From Candidatus Fluviicola riflensis (lineage in GTDB: Bacteria; Bacteroidota; Bacteroidia; Flavobacteriales_D; Crocinitomicaceae): a DNA stretch of 64,000 bases. The stretch covers positions 4,390,641 to 4,454,640 of the forward strand of contig CP022585.1 of the NCBI GenBank assembly GCA_002243285.1. Direction: 5' to 3'. Made by a program: the position numbers and the translations under genes. The notes under the pieces are model-generated. The model was not told the origin of the DNA. It did no database searches and saw only the letters and a list, made by a program, of their open reading frames with translations. Of the stretch, positions 35,995 through 45,074 are shown piece by piece; position 1 is the stretch's first letter; each line of letters opens with the position of its first letter.

Positions 35995-36042
35995 TTCGGG
36001 AATTTGGGTGTTCGGAATATCCCGAACACCCAAATTCCCGAA
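35995..36042. repeat. Perfect 21-base inverted repeat
   Basis: Arms at 35995-36015 and 36022-36042 are perfect complements (starting TTCGGGAATTTGGGTG) around a six-base loop. No T-run follows on either strand. It lies in the 203-base spacer between two minus-strand genes. It might stabilise or end the cytochrome transcript, but is more like a dispersed palindrome. Confidence 0.8.
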
Positions 36043-36100
36043 TTCGACAAATTCAGCCGAGAGAAAACCTCTTGGTCCGCTGGAAAAAGTAACAGAAGAC

Positions 36101-36430
36101 TTATTTCAACGATTCTTTCACGTAAGCCATTACCGACGCTTCCTGCTCAGGAGCCAGACGTGATTTTTTCGCCATGGAAGGAACGATGCGATCCCATCTT
36201 TCAGCGGAATAATCTGCGATTACCGGTAAATCATGACATCGGCCACAGTGTTGATTGAATAACCCTTCTCCAACCAGTGCATCTGCAGACAGGCCTTCTT
36301 CTTTGGCTGGTTCAACAGGAACGGTAACGGGCTCTTTTGCTGGTTCAACTTTGCTGATTTCTTCGGTTGTCCGGCAAGATGTAATCATGGCAACAACGGC
36401 CAATGATCCTAAAAAAAGTGCTGTTTTCAT
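36101..36430 (-). CDS. Monohaem c-type cytochrome lipoprotein
   Basis: The 109-residue protein has a lipoprotein signal ending VVAMITSC, a Pro/Glu/Val-rich linker (about residues 25-45), and a small cytochrome c domain with haem motif CGRCH and a probable axial Met in VPSMAKKS. It should be anchored in the outer or inner membrane facing the periplasm and carry electrons; partner unknown. A full -7 box lies upstream. Confidence 0.88.
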   Translation of the reverse strand: MKTALFLGSLAVVAMITSCRTTEEISKVEPAKEPVTVPVEPAKEEGLSADALVGEGLFNQHCGRCHDLPVIADYSAERWDRIVPSMAKKSRLAPEQEASVMAYVKESLK

Positions 36431-36446
36431 TGAATGTTTTCTGAAA

Positions 36447-36454
36447 CAAATGTA
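36447..36454 (-). promoter_or_regulatory. -7 box of the cytochrome c lipoprotein gene
   Basis: The minus strand reads TACATTTG, 16 bases before the ATG at 36430. Confidence 0.5.
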
Positions 36455-36572
36455 GGTAATTGAAGGAGGTGTAGCGTTTTTTTCTGTTAAAGAACATGTT
36501 ACAAACGTAAAAATTAAATTGACGCGATAACGAAAGAATAAATCGGGTTTTCATTTTTCCCAACATGAACGT

Positions 36573-36604
36573 AAATAGATTACGTTCTACTGGCCGTATC
36601 TTTG
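36573..36604 (+). promoter_or_regulatory. Orphan promoter sharing the recA 17-base element
   Basis: The -7 box TATCTTTG at 36597-36604 is preceded, seven bases away, by AAATAGATTACGTTCTA (36573-36589), identical to the word in the recA promoter. No intact gene follows on the plus strand. Confidence 0.55.
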
Positions 36605-37177
36605 TTATGTCAAAGGAAAAGAGAGGCTTAAACATGAAAAAACAATGTACCATGATCACTATTCACAAGGCTTAGCTTCCATTCACGGTTGACTTGCGCC
36701 ACCATCCAAATCACATTGGCTTTGGGAAATTTAACCGGTTGCCAGGCCAAAACCACTTACTGAATTCCGGAAAATCAGTAACATCTGTTAGGTCGTCTCA
36801 TCTCGAGACAAACACAATCATCGGTAACAATCAGAACACAGGAGGCGTGCGCGCGAACGCTCTTCTGGCTGAGAACTGCCACAGTATTCACTTTAAAACC
36901 AAATTTTCTATGCTGAATTAAACCGCTAGATCAACGTCTGCAACCACGGACAACCAGGAACCAATCGTGCTTTTTGTCAATTGGAACCGCCACTATTCAC
37001 AGGCTTTACTTAGCAGACTCTGTTTCACCCCTTTGATCACACAAATCAAATTACTGTTTATCGACCACGTCGTATCCGAATTTTCGAATATTGGCACTAC
37101 GGCCGGGAAATTCGAAAGTTGTCAAAAGTGACCTTTGCGATTCAGTTGGATTTGCCTAACGTATCATATACGTCATC
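36605..37177 (+). ncRNA. Candidate non-coding transcript or decayed gene between orphan promoter and terminator
   Basis: About 570 bases lie between the orphan promoter and the hairpin at 37178-37210 without an intact gene on either strand. One plus frame, entered at the ATG at 36607 (MSKEKRGLNMKKQC...), stays open except for TAG at 36673 and TAA at 36919, and ends at TGA near 37131. That is fewer stops than expected by chance, so an old gene of about 175 codons with two stops is possible. Inside are two imperfect copies of CACTATTCACAAGGCTTAGC (36657-36676 and 36991-37014). No known RNA family was recognised; tmRNA and RNase P RNA hallmarks are absent. Confidence 0.35.
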
Positions 37178-37210
37178 TAAACCCCATCAGCTTCAGTTTG
37201 GTGGGGTTTA
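37178..37210. terminator. Terminator hairpin between the orphan transcript and the algJ-like gene
   Basis: The nine-base arms TAAACCCCA and TGGGGTTTA flank a 15-base loop. The minus-strand gene stops inside the right arm. Moderate T content follows on both strands. Confidence 0.65.
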
Positions 37211-38332
37211 TTTCACCTCCCGAATGTAATTCAGCATATGCGTTTCATACGTAATGTAAATCACGACATCTGGTTTGAAAGCCGTTACAATTTCTTGGTT
37301 GAGACCATATTTCCAGGAATCGAAAATGACGAGTGTTTCGGCGAAACCTTCTTTTAAAAAGGGGAATACGGCATCCCCGAACGAATCGCGGATAATGAGC
37401 AGTTTGAGCTTGTTTTTGGGATTTCGGTGCACGAAATGTAATTCGAACTGTTCCGGATACATAAACTCTGGTGGTGGGGGGAAACCCATTTTTTCCACGA
37501 GTTCCGCTTGCTCATGGTAATGAGCTATGGGAATTGCTTCCGCTGCGGAGTTATTTGGTAAAAAACTGGCCAAATGACCAATTTTTACATAGTCGGTGGT
37601 CCATTTGTAACGCCTGAGGTAGCGGGTGTTCAACTCCGGAAAATGACTGTGTTTTAATCGATTCATCAATGCTTCGGTTACCACAAAACCGGCCCGTTTG
37701 TTCCAGTGATTGTCGAGTTTAAAGTATAAGTTATGCCTTTTCCCTTTTTCCAAAACAGGTTTCAGATCCACCCAAAGGCCGGGCAGGCGCCGCTGAAACC
37801 GTTTCCGGAGCTGGTCGATGCGACTATCCGGGTAGCGTTTCACAATATTGAATGGCAGGTCTTCGGGGTAGGCTTCCAGCGCTGAAGGTGCAATTATCAG
37901 ATACGGGATGACATTGTGCTGTTTGAAAAACACTTTTCGCCGAAGCCATTCCGCTTCAAAACTATCCAGCTGCACAGGTGTCAATTGTCGGTCACCTTCA
38001 TAAATTGCACGCTCTTCACCCGCGATGAAATAACGCCCGTTTTCGCCGATAATCAGGTGCTCCGGATCGGGGGAAACATGGAAAAAGTTCAGTTTTACGA
38101 ACTTGTTCCATTCAATCATCGATGTACGAAACGAAAAGTTATCGCTCAGATAAGTTTCACATTCTTTCGGGAATTTGTCCAGTTTATTGATGTTGATGGT
38201 CAGCGAATCTTGAAAAGTGCGGTTTTCGTCGTGGCGTTTAAACGTGATGAAATGAAAGCGGTCATTCAGAAAGGGCGCGATGATCATGACACCGAAAACG
38301 ATCAGTAGAAAACCCCGGTTAAACTCTTTCAC
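37208..38332 (-). CDS. AlgJ/AlgX-like SGNH acyltransferase
   Basis: The 374-residue protein has one N-terminal membrane anchor (FLLIVFGVMIIAPFL) and a periplasmic SGNH-type domain like that of AlgJ/AlgX: NFSFRTSMIEW early, KLDNHWNKRAGF with the catalytic Asp and His, and LLIIRDSFGDAVFPFL with the Ser. It would transfer acetyl groups to an exported polysaccharide. It starts two bases after the stop of the MBOAT gene, the usual partner that passes acetyl groups across the membrane. The polysaccharide is not identified. Confidence 0.85.
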   Translation of the reverse strand: MKEFNRGFLLIVFGVMIIAPFLNDRFHFITFKRHDENRTFQDSLTININKLDKFPKECETYLSDNFSFRTSMIEWNKFVKLNFFHVSPDPEHLIIGENGRYFIAGEERAIYEGDRQLTPVQLDSFEAEWLRRKVFFKQHNVIPYLIIAPSALEAYPEDLPFNIVKRYPDSRIDQLRKRFQRRLPGLWVDLKPVLEKGKRHNLYFKLDNHWNKRAGFVVTEALMNRLKHSHFPELNTRYLRRYKWTTDYVKIGHLASFLPNNSAAEAIPIAHYHEQAELVEKMGFPPPPEFMYPEQFELHFVHRNPKNKLKLLIIRDSFGDAVFPFLKEGFAETLVIFDSWKYGLNQEIVTAFKPDVVIYITYETHMLNYIREVK

Positions 38333-38334
38333 AA

Positions 38335-39753
38335 CTAGAAATTAAAATAAATAAACGGATTGTAACTCGAAGAAGTCAGCGCCATCACGCAGTAAACAAA
38401 TAATCCCAGGTACACGGTATTTTTCACCAGTTCAAATACACCCGATTGCGTAAAGCGCACCATCAACGGTTGTTCCCTGAAGAAGCGGAACGAATACGTG
38501 CTCAGTACCAAAGCCAGGATCAACACGGTGATCAATTCGTAATCGAGGAAATACAAGGCGCCTCGCTGTGATTCACCTGAAAAGCTGAACATGCGTTGTA
38601 CGTACAATGCCGCATCACTGAAGGCTTCGATGCGGAAAAACACCCAGCCGATCATGACGATCAACATCGTGTAAATCCAGCCGATGAGCTTCGGCAATTT
38701 GTCGAGCACCTTGTCGAAACCCAAGCGTTCGATGAGCAAAAACACACCGTGGAAAAATCCCCAGAACAGGAAACTCCACGAAGCGCCGTGCCAGAAACCG
38801 GTGAGTAAAAACACGATCATCAGGTTCACGTACATGCGCACGGGACCCTTTTTGTTTCCTCCCAGCGGAATGTATACATAATCACGAAACCAGGTCGATA
38901 GTGAAATGTGCCATCTGCGCCAGAATTCCTTGATGCTGTGAGCGATGTAGGGCAGGTTGAAATTCTCCGGAATATTGAATCCGAACAACCGTCCCAAACC
39001 AATAGCCATGTCGGAATAACCCGAAAAGTCGAAATAGATCTGTAATGTATAAGCCGTAATTCCCAACCATGCAGCTCCGGCCGAAATCGACGAAATATCC
39101 TGCTCCATGATGTTGTCTGCAAGTACGGCACAGGTGTTGGCAATGATCACTTTTTTGAACAAACCGATCAAAAATCGCTGCACACCGCGATACAACATAT
39201 CGATGGTTTCCTTGCGGCTGTGGATCTGGTAAATGATGTCTTTGTAACGCACAATCGGTCCGGCAACCAGCTGTGGAAAGAGCGCCACATAAAGGGACAT
39301 GTTCACGAGGGAAACCTTTGGAAGCGTGCGATCACGGTAAATATCGCGCAACATCGAAAGCTGGTGGAAAGTATAAAACGAAATGCCGACAGGCAGGATT
39401 ACTTTGGCTAGTTCCTGCTGTTCGGGAGTCAGTACTGGTGCAGGACCTGGCGTAAATACCTGTATAAAAAACTGCAGGTATTTGTAGCTAAACAACAACG
39501 CCACGTTAACCACGATTCCCAATATCAGCCATTTTTTGGCGTGAATCTCTGACCGTTCGATCAGTTTTGCGATCAGGAAATTTCCGAGGATAGAAGCGAT
39601 CAGCAACAGCGTAAAACCCGTTCCGCCCCACATGTAAAACAGCAAACTAACGATCAGCAAAACCACATTGCGTGCAGCTTTGGGTGCGAGGTAATAGACC
39701 AGCAGCGCGGTCGGCAAAAAATAAAACAGGAAAACCAGACTACTGAATAACAT
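38335..39753 (-). CDS. AlgI-like MBOAT-family acyltransferase
   Basis: The 472-residue protein has about ten membrane segments and the MBOAT signature with the catalytic His in LTGFWHGASWSFLFWG, plus WRRWHISLSTWFRDYVYIPLGGN typical of AlgI/DltB-type members. It moves acyl groups from cytoplasmic donors to a periplasmic acceptor. The ATG at 39753 is chosen; eight further codons upstream are possible. It forms a two-gene operon with the AlgJ-like gene, suggesting O-acetylation of a surface polysaccharide. Confidence 0.92.
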   Translation of the reverse strand: MLFSSLVFLFYFLPTALLVYYLAPKAARNVVLLIVSLLFYMWGGTGFTLLLIASILGNFLIAKLIERSEIHAKKWLILGIVVNVALLFSYKYLQFFIQVFTPGPAPVLTPEQQELAKVILPVGISFYTFHQLSMLRDIYRDRTLPKVSLVNMSLYVALFPQLVAGPIVRYKDIIYQIHSRKETIDMLYRGVQRFLIGLFKKVIIANTCAVLADNIMEQDISSISAGAAWLGITAYTLQIYFDFSGYSDMAIGLGRLFGFNIPENFNLPYIAHSIKEFWRRWHISLSTWFRDYVYIPLGGNKKGPVRMYVNLMIVFLLTGFWHGASWSFLFWGFFHGVFLLIERLGFDKVLDKLPKLIGWIYTMLIVMIGWVFFRIEAFSDAALYVQRMFSFSGESQRGALYFLDYELITVLILALVLSTYSFRFFREQPLMVRFTQSGVFELVKNTVYLGLFVYCVMALTSSSYNPFIYFNF

Positions 39754-39792
39754 TGAGGTCGTTTGTATAAAATCCAAGCGTTATTTCAGATG

Positions 39793-39800
39793 CGAAGGTA
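39793..39800 (-). promoter_or_regulatory. Candidate -7 box of the algI/algJ-like operon
   Basis: The minus strand reads TACCTTCG, one mismatch to TAnnTTTG, 39 bases before the ATG at 39753. Confidence 0.35.
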
Positions 39801-39911
39801 ACAGAATTGGGGATTAGGGAATGGAGATTTGTTAAAAACGAACGAAAGGCTGATTAATTGTTTGTTGCGTGTAATGGAAATTGCTGTTCACTTAACCGGA
39901 TTTTAATTCAA

Positions 39912-39919
39912 TATATTTG
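39912..39919 (+). promoter_or_regulatory. -7 box of the TonB-C/MORN-like gene
   Basis: TATATTTG, a full match, lies 14 bases before the ATG at 39934. Confidence 0.55.
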
Positions 39920-39933
39920 TAAAAATTTATGCC

Positions 39934-40767
39934 ATGCGCTACCTCCTGTTTGTCTTGTTGATCTGTTCAATCTCAACGGTTTTTGCACAAGATACCATTG
40001 CTACTTACTTTGATTGGGCTGGAAATCCGACTACAAATATCTACAATGCTGCTTTTTTCCGTTCTAAAATAAACCCTTCGAAACCGACCAAAACTTATTA
40101 TCGTGGCGATTCTTTGAAAAAAAATGATGCCTTCAAACCGGCGCAAATTTCTGAAAAGAACGGTCGTTTTATTTTTATTAACCTCGACAAAACGGTCATA
40201 AAGGATATAACCTTTAAAGAAAACAAACGGCACGGTCAGGCACTTACCTATTATGAAAACGGAAAGATTAAAGATGTTGAATTTTTTAGAAACGGCTTGC
40301 AGGACAGCATTTCTACTTATTATCATAAAACAGGGGTGATTTCGGCTATTGAACACTATGTATCGGACTCGTTGATGTCTTATGAGTTTTTCAATGAAGA
40401 CGGCACAAAAGATACAGTGTCAACTTCAGCGTCTGTAGCGGCAGAATTTCCTGGAGGGCTAGTTGAAATGAGACGATTTTTAGGCAATAACATCATTTAT
40501 CCTCATACCGCTGTAGAATTAAACATAGAAGGAAAATGTTATCTTCAATTTCAGATAGATGAAACCGGTAAAATATACGATGTAAGAGTAATGCGTGGTG
40601 TGCCTGATTGTTTTGAATGTGATAAGGAAAGTGTGCGCGTGGTGAAAGAAATGCCGCTTTGGACTCCCGCTAAAACCCATAATCGTTATTGCGCTTCGAC
40701 GTTCAATTTACCGATTATGTTTAAGTTGACGGGTGGAGGTAAAAAGAAGAAACGACATAATAAGTAA
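39934..40767 (+). CDS. Secreted protein with MORN-like repeats and a TonB C-terminal-like domain
   Basis: The 277-residue protein has a signal peptide (MRYLLFVLLICSISTVFAQ). The middle carries MORN-like repeats (KRHGQALTYYENGKIKDVEFFRNGLQDSISTYYHKTG). Residues about 165-265 match the TonB C-terminal fold as seen in many exported proteins of Bacteroidota: EFPGGLVEMRRFLGNNIIYPHTAVELNIEGKCYLQFQIDETGKIYDVRVMRGV. Its tail is very basic (GGGKKKKRHNK). It probably is periplasmic, but energy transduction is unlikely because no membrane anchor is present. Confidence 0.82.
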   Translation: MRYLLFVLLICSISTVFAQDTIATYFDWAGNPTTNIYNAAFFRSKINPSKPTKTYYRGDSLKKNDAFKPAQISEKNGRFIFINLDKTVIKDITFKENKRHGQALTYYENGKIKDVEFFRNGLQDSISTYYHKTGVISAIEHYVSDSLMSYEFFNEDGTKDTVSTSASVAAEFPGGLVEMRRFLGNNIIYPHTAVELNIEGKCYLQFQIDETGKIYDVRVMRGVPDCFECDKESVRVVKEMPLWTPAKTHNRYCASTFNLPIMFKLTGGGKKKKRHNK

Positions 40768-40809
40768 CCTGAGTTTAGGTGTTTTTACGTTTAGAAATAA
40801 ACTCAAAAA

Positions 40810-41076
40810 CTACTCCTCACAATTCTCCATCCGTTTTTTCATTTCCGGGCCGGGCATGTGTTCAAATTCAGCGCATTTCTTCTGCTTATCCGCTTTGAGT
40901 TTTTGCAGTTCCTGTTCGTCTTTTTTGGTGGAACCCTTTTGCAAAATAGCGTTGGCTTTTTGGTTGAGTTTATCCCCGGACTCGATACACGCGCAAATGG
41001 TATCCGGCTCACTACAAGCGCTTAACACAAGTGCAACCATTCCAACAAAAACAGCATTCCGGTAAACTCGATTCAT
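40810..41076 (-). CDS. Small lysine-rich lipoprotein
   Basis: The 88-residue protein has a signal peptide with lipobox LVLSAC and a mature part with four further Cys, including CAC just after the lipidated residue, and a charged helical middle (KKDEQELQKLKADKQKK) that could form a coiled coil. No family recognised. A weak GAGTTTA/TAAACTC hairpin at 40771-40804 separates it from the convergent upstream gene. Possible -7 box TATTTTTA at 41094-41101. Confidence 0.68.
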   Translation of the reverse strand: MNRVYRNAVFVGMVALVLSACSEPDTICACIESGDKLNQKANAILQKGSTKKDEQELQKLKADKQKKCAEFEHMPGPEMKKRMENCEE

Positions 41077-41123
41077 GATATGGGTTTAGGGTGTAAAAAT
41101 AACGTTTTCCAGTGGATGATTTT

Positions 41124-41834
41124 TCACTCAAACATCGGCTGGAACGGATCAAAACGATGCATCGTTTCCAATGGTTTCAGTTTACCGTCTTCTACACGGA
41201 TTACGCGGCCCGGGAACTTCTCGATCATTGCCATATCGTGTGTGGCCATCAAAACCGCCGCTTTTTCTTCTTTCGAAACAGCGATGATGAGTTTCATGAT
41301 TTCAGCTGAAGTTTCAGGATCGAGGTTTCCGGTTGGTTCGTCGGCAAGGATCAGTTTCGGATGATTGATTAGAGCGCGTGCGATGGCTACTCGCTGCTGT
41401 TCACCACCGGATAATTGATGCGCCTGCACATTCCCTTTGCTTTCCAAACTAACCATGGAAAGTACCGTTTTGGCGCGGTTTTCCATTTCACGTTTGTCTT
41501 TCCAACCGGTAGCGCGCATTACAAAATAGAGATTTTCGGCAACTGAACGGTCGGTGAGCAATTGAAAATCCTGGAACACGACGCCAATCGCCCTGCGCAA
41601 TTGCGGAATGCTGCGTCTGTCGAGGTCGTTTACTGAAAAACCAGCCACTTTTCCGCTTCCGGAGCTGAGAGCCAACTCGCCGTAAAGCACTTTCAGCAGG
41701 CTGCTTTTTCCGCTTCCGGTTTTCCCGATCAGGAATACCAGTTCATCGGAATTTACTTCCAGGTTCACATCGTCTAAGACCACCTGGTTCAATTGAACGA
41801 TTTTACCATGCTGAATCTGTATGACCTTTTCCAC
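41124..41834 (-). CDS. ftsE: Cell-division ABC transporter ATP-binding protein FtsE
   Basis: The 236-residue ABC ATPase has Walker A GKTGSGKS at 37-44, signature LSGGEQQR, Walker B LILADEPTGNLDPET and the switch His in MATHDMAMIEKFPGRVIRVEDG, all in the FtsE/LolD style. With FtsX it regulates cell-wall hydrolases at the division site. ftsX is not adjacent, so the assignment rests on sequence alone; other FtsE-like exporter ATPases are possible. The start is GTG at 41834. A possible -7 box, TACCTTTA, lies at 41853-41860. Confidence 0.82.
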   Translation of the reverse strand: MEKVIQIQHGKIVQLNQVVLDDVNLEVNSDELVFLIGKTGSGKSSLLKVLYGELALSSGSGKVAGFSVNDLDRRSIPQLRRAIGVVFQDFQLLTDRSVAENLYFVMRATGWKDKREMENRAKTVLSMVSLESKGNVQAHQLSGGEQQRVAIARALINHPKLILADEPTGNLDPETSAEIMKLIIAVSKEEKAAVLMATHDMAMIEKFPGRVIRVEDGKLKPLETMHRFDPFQPMFE

Positions 41835-41993
41835 GAGACTGTTATTTTAAGGTAAAGGTATCAGAACACCAGCAAAAAAACGGGTTCGCAATGAAATAAT
41901 CTTAACACGTTCGCGTTTAAAACTTTTCGGCACTCACGCTGCTCCGACCTTTCTTTGCGGTTAATTTTACTAACTTATAAAAACCAAGTCGTG

Positions 41994-44900
41994 ATGCGCC
42001 ATTTTTTGATTCTCTTCTTCGCTCTTGCTTTCGGGCAGGCATGGACGCAGCAAACTGAAAAATACCACTCTCCGTTGGCCGGTTTTTACCGCTCCGAAGA
42101 CCTGTTTGAAAAGGAACAATTCAGTGCTGCCAGAAAAGAATTCCGTTTATTTATTGACTCCTACACCGGTTCCAAAAACGATCCGTTCTATATCAAAGCA
42201 CTTTATTACGAAGGAATTTCGGCTTTGTCGCTGTTCAACAACGACGCTATTCCGCTATTGGAATCCTTCAACCGCGAATACCCGGAAAGTATTTACAAAC
42301 ACGATATTTTCTTCCGCTTCGGGCAGTTTTATTACCAGAAAAAGGACTACAAAAAAACCATCGAATGGCTCTCACAGCTGAGTAGACAAAACGTGGAGCC
42401 TCAAAACCTGCAGGAATATCATTTCAAATTGGGGTACTCTTACTTTAGTGAAGAGCAGTTTCCGGAAGCAAAAAATGCATTTTACGAAATAAAAGATTCC
42501 ACTTCGCAATATGGCACACCTGCGTTGTATTACTATTCACATTTGAGCTACAAAGACGGTTCTTACCAAACGGCTTTGGAAGGATTTGAAAAACTCATGA
42601 GCGACACACGCTTCAAAACAGTAGTTCCTTATTACATTACCCAGATTTATTATTTGCAGGGAAAATACCAGGAAGTGACCGAATTTGCGTTGCCACATCT
42701 CGACAGTATGAAGCCCGGCGATCAGATTGAAATGAACCACCTGATCGGCGACTCGTATTATAAGATCGGGAAGTTCGACGAAGCCGTTCCGTTTCTGGAG
42801 ATTTACAACGAAAAGTCGACCACCACTCGCGATGATGACTATGCGTTGGGGTACGCTTATTTTAGAAGTTCGCAGTGCAGCAAAGCCATTGTTTATTTCG
42901 ATAAAGTATCGCGGGTAAAAGATACGCTCGGACAAATCTCGCTGTACCACGCCGGCGAATGTTACATGAATCTCAATGAACTGGCGTATGCGCGGAAAGC
43001 ATTCGGCGCGGCGGCACAGATCGATAAAGATCTCATGATCCAGGAAGATGCGTTGTACAATTACGCAGTGCTTTCCTACAAACTCGATTTGAATCCGTAT
43101 GACGAAGCCGTGATCGCGCTGGAAGATTACATTACCAAGTACCCCAATTCCCCGCGCAAAAATGTGGTGCACCAGTATTTGGTAAACTGTTATACTTCGA
43201 CCAAAAATTACGCAAAAGCACTCGAATCGCTTGATAAATTGCCAACCAAAGATTCGAAACTGAAAAGCGCATACCAAATGATTGCCTTTAATCGCGGTGT
43301 GGAATTGTACCAAAAATCGGAATTCAAACAAGCAATCAACGCATTTAAACTGATCGAGAAATACCCGCAAAGCCAGGAAATTTCAGCAAAAGGTGTTTTC
43401 TGGACAGCCGATTCTTACTTCATGCTGAAAGATTTCCCAATGGCGATCAAAGAGTACCGCGCGTTCCTGGCTATGCCGACTGTCTACGGTTCTGCTCTGA
43501 AAGCTGACGCTCAGTACAACATCGGTTATGCTTACCTGGGACAAGAGTCCAAAGATCAAACCCAGATCATTGCTGCTTTTCAATCGTACCTGCAGGAACC
43601 CAATCTTACCAACAAAAAGAAGAAAGCAGATGCTACCATGCGTTTGGCTGATGCGTATTACGTGACCAAACAAAACGACCTGGCACTTGAGTTTTATGAA
43701 AAAGCCCACGACCTGAAAATGGGTTATGAGGACCAGGCATTGTTTTATTCGGCGCGTTTGTATGGCTTCAACCAAAACCGGCCGGAAAAAATCAAGCGTT
43801 TGCTGGATATCATCAACAATTATCCCAATTCGAAATACATGCTTACTTCAGTATTTGAGGTCGGTTTGAGTTACTATAACGATGGGAACAACGATCTGGC
43901 AATCCGTTATTTTAACCAGTTAGTGAATGATTACCCGACTTCCATCCAGGTGAAAGACGCCCTGCATTACATCGGTGATGCCTATTTCAAAAAGAAGGAA
44001 TACAACCAGGCCGAATCGTATTTCAAACGTGTACTCGACCAATACGGAACAGATCGTGCTACCTGTGTGCGCGAAACCAAAGCTTTGGCTGATATCTATA
44101 CCGCACAACGACAGTTGGATAAGGTTGAAAACCTGGTCAATATTTATCCATGTGCCGATTCCATTCGATTTGAGGTGGAAGACAAGTACTACGAACAAGC
44201 CATGGAAGCTTACGGGCGAAAAGAGTACCAGGCATCATTGACCGATTTCGACGGATACCTCAACAAATATCCGAACGGAAAATACAAGCAGGAAATCCTG
44301 AACTACAAAGCCGATGCGCTCTACATTCTGAAACGCGAAGCTGAAGCAGTTGATATTTACAAACAAACGCTTGAACGTCCGAACGATGACTTCACGGAAA
44401 TTGCTTCACAGCGTACTGCCAAATTCCTGTACAATTCCTACGAGTACGAGCAGGCATTGCCGTATTACACCCGTTTGGAACAAGTTTCCAAATCACCGGA
44501 AATGACCCAAATTGCTGAGTTAGGATTGATGCGTTGTCATTATGTAGTCGAGAATTTCGCTAATTCAGCCGAATATGCCAAAAAAGTATTGGGCAACAAA
44601 CAAATTACCAATACTGTGAAGCTGGAAGCCGAGTACATTAAGGGAATTTCCCTGGCGAAAACGGACCGTTTCACAGAGGCATTACCTTCATTGGAATACG
44701 TGGTGAAAAACACAACGACAGAGTTTGCTGCCGAATCGAAATACACGATTGCCGAAGGTTACTTCAAAAAAGGGGATCTCACCAAAACCGATACGGAAAT
44801 CCGTGCCTTGCTGAAAATGAAACCGGGCTATGATTACTGGATCGCCAAAGGGTTGATTTTGCAAACGAAAGTATTGATTGAGAAAGAAGACCTGTTCCAG

Positions 44901-45074
44901 GCAGAACAGACTATTCGTTCGGTAATCGACAATTATCCTGACGATGAGGATGGAATTAAAGTAGAAGCTAATGATTTGCTGGAAGAAATCCTGCAAATGA
45001 AAAACAAACCAAAATCCCTGCAAGCACCTAGTGAAACGGAGATTGAAGTTGGTGACGATAAATCAGGGAACTAA
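41994..45074 (+). CDS. Large periplasmic TPR-repeat protein
   Basis: The 1026-residue protein has a signal peptide (MRHFLILFFALAFGQAWTQ) and then tetratricopeptide repeats along nearly its whole length (for example ALEGFEKLMSD, AIRYFNQLVNDYPTSIQVKDALHYIGDAYFKKKEYNQAESYFKRVL). The repeats resemble those of YbgF/BamD-type proteins that scaffold envelope complexes. Its stop overlaps the start of an outer-membrane barrel gene (TAATG), so the two are probably made together and interact. The exact role is unknown. An ATG 13 codons upstream would precede the signal peptide and is rejected. Confidence 0.87.
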   Translation: MRHFLILFFALAFGQAWTQQTEKYHSPLAGFYRSEDLFEKEQFSAARKEFRLFIDSYTGSKNDPFYIKALYYEGISALSLFNNDAIPLLESFNREYPESIYKHDIFFRFGQFYYQKKDYKKTIEWLSQLSRQNVEPQNLQEYHFKLGYSYFSEEQFPEAKNAFYEIKDSTSQYGTPALYYYSHLSYKDGSYQTALEGFEKLMSDTRFKTVVPYYITQIYYLQGKYQEVTEFALPHLDSMKPGDQIEMNHLIGDSYYKIGKFDEAVPFLEIYNEKSTTTRDDDYALGYAYFRSSQCSKAIVYFDKVSRVKDTLGQISLYHAGECYMNLNELAYARKAFGAAAQIDKDLMIQEDALYNYAVLSYKLDLNPYDEAVIALEDYITKYPNSPRKNVVHQYLVNCYTSTKNYAKALESLDKLPTKDSKLKSAYQMIAFNRGVELYQKSEFKQAINAFKLIEKYPQSQEISAKGVFWTADSYFMLKDFPMAIKEYRAFLAMPTVYGSALKADAQYNIGYAYLGQESKDQTQIIAAFQSYLQEPNLTNKKKKADATMRLADAYYVTKQNDLALEFYEKAHDLKMGYEDQALFYSARLYGFNQNRPEKIKRLLDIINNYPNSKYMLTSVFEVGLSYYNDGNNDLAIRYFNQLVNDYPTSIQVKDALHYIGDAYFKKKEYNQAESYFKRVLDQYGTDRATCVRETKALADIYTAQRQLDKVENLVNIYPCADSIRFEVEDKYYEQAMEAYGRKEYQASLTDFDGYLNKYPNGKYKQEILNYKADALYILKREAEAVDIYKQTLERPNDDFTEIASQRTAKFLYNSYEYEQALPYYTRLEQVSKSPEMTQIAELGLMRCHYVVENFANSAEYAKKVLGNKQITNTVKLEAEYIKGISLAKTDRFTEALPSLEYVVKNTTTEFAAESKYTIAEGYFKKGDLTKTDTEIRALLKMKPGYDYWIAKGLILQTKVLIEKEDLFQAEQTIRSVIDNYPDDEDGIKVEANDLLEEILQMKNKPKSLQAPSETEIEVGDDKSGN

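Noticed and set aside
36694..36921. 75-codon frame in the orphan transcript taken as a real gene
   Set aside because: It starts at TTG with no ribosome-binding site, and the same frame is broken just upstream by TAG. It is better described as part of a possible dead gene or RNA.
36605..37177. tmRNA or RNase P RNA in the gene-free interval
   Set aside because: The tag-coding frame, T-loop and GAAAGTCCGG-type conserved words expected of these RNAs are missing.
42537..43370. Long antisense open frame of 277 codons inside the TPR gene
   Set aside because: It lies fully antisense to a long coding sequence with clear repeats and a signal peptide. Its composition (many Phe, His, Val) is what the reverse strand of such codons gives, and it has no promoter box.
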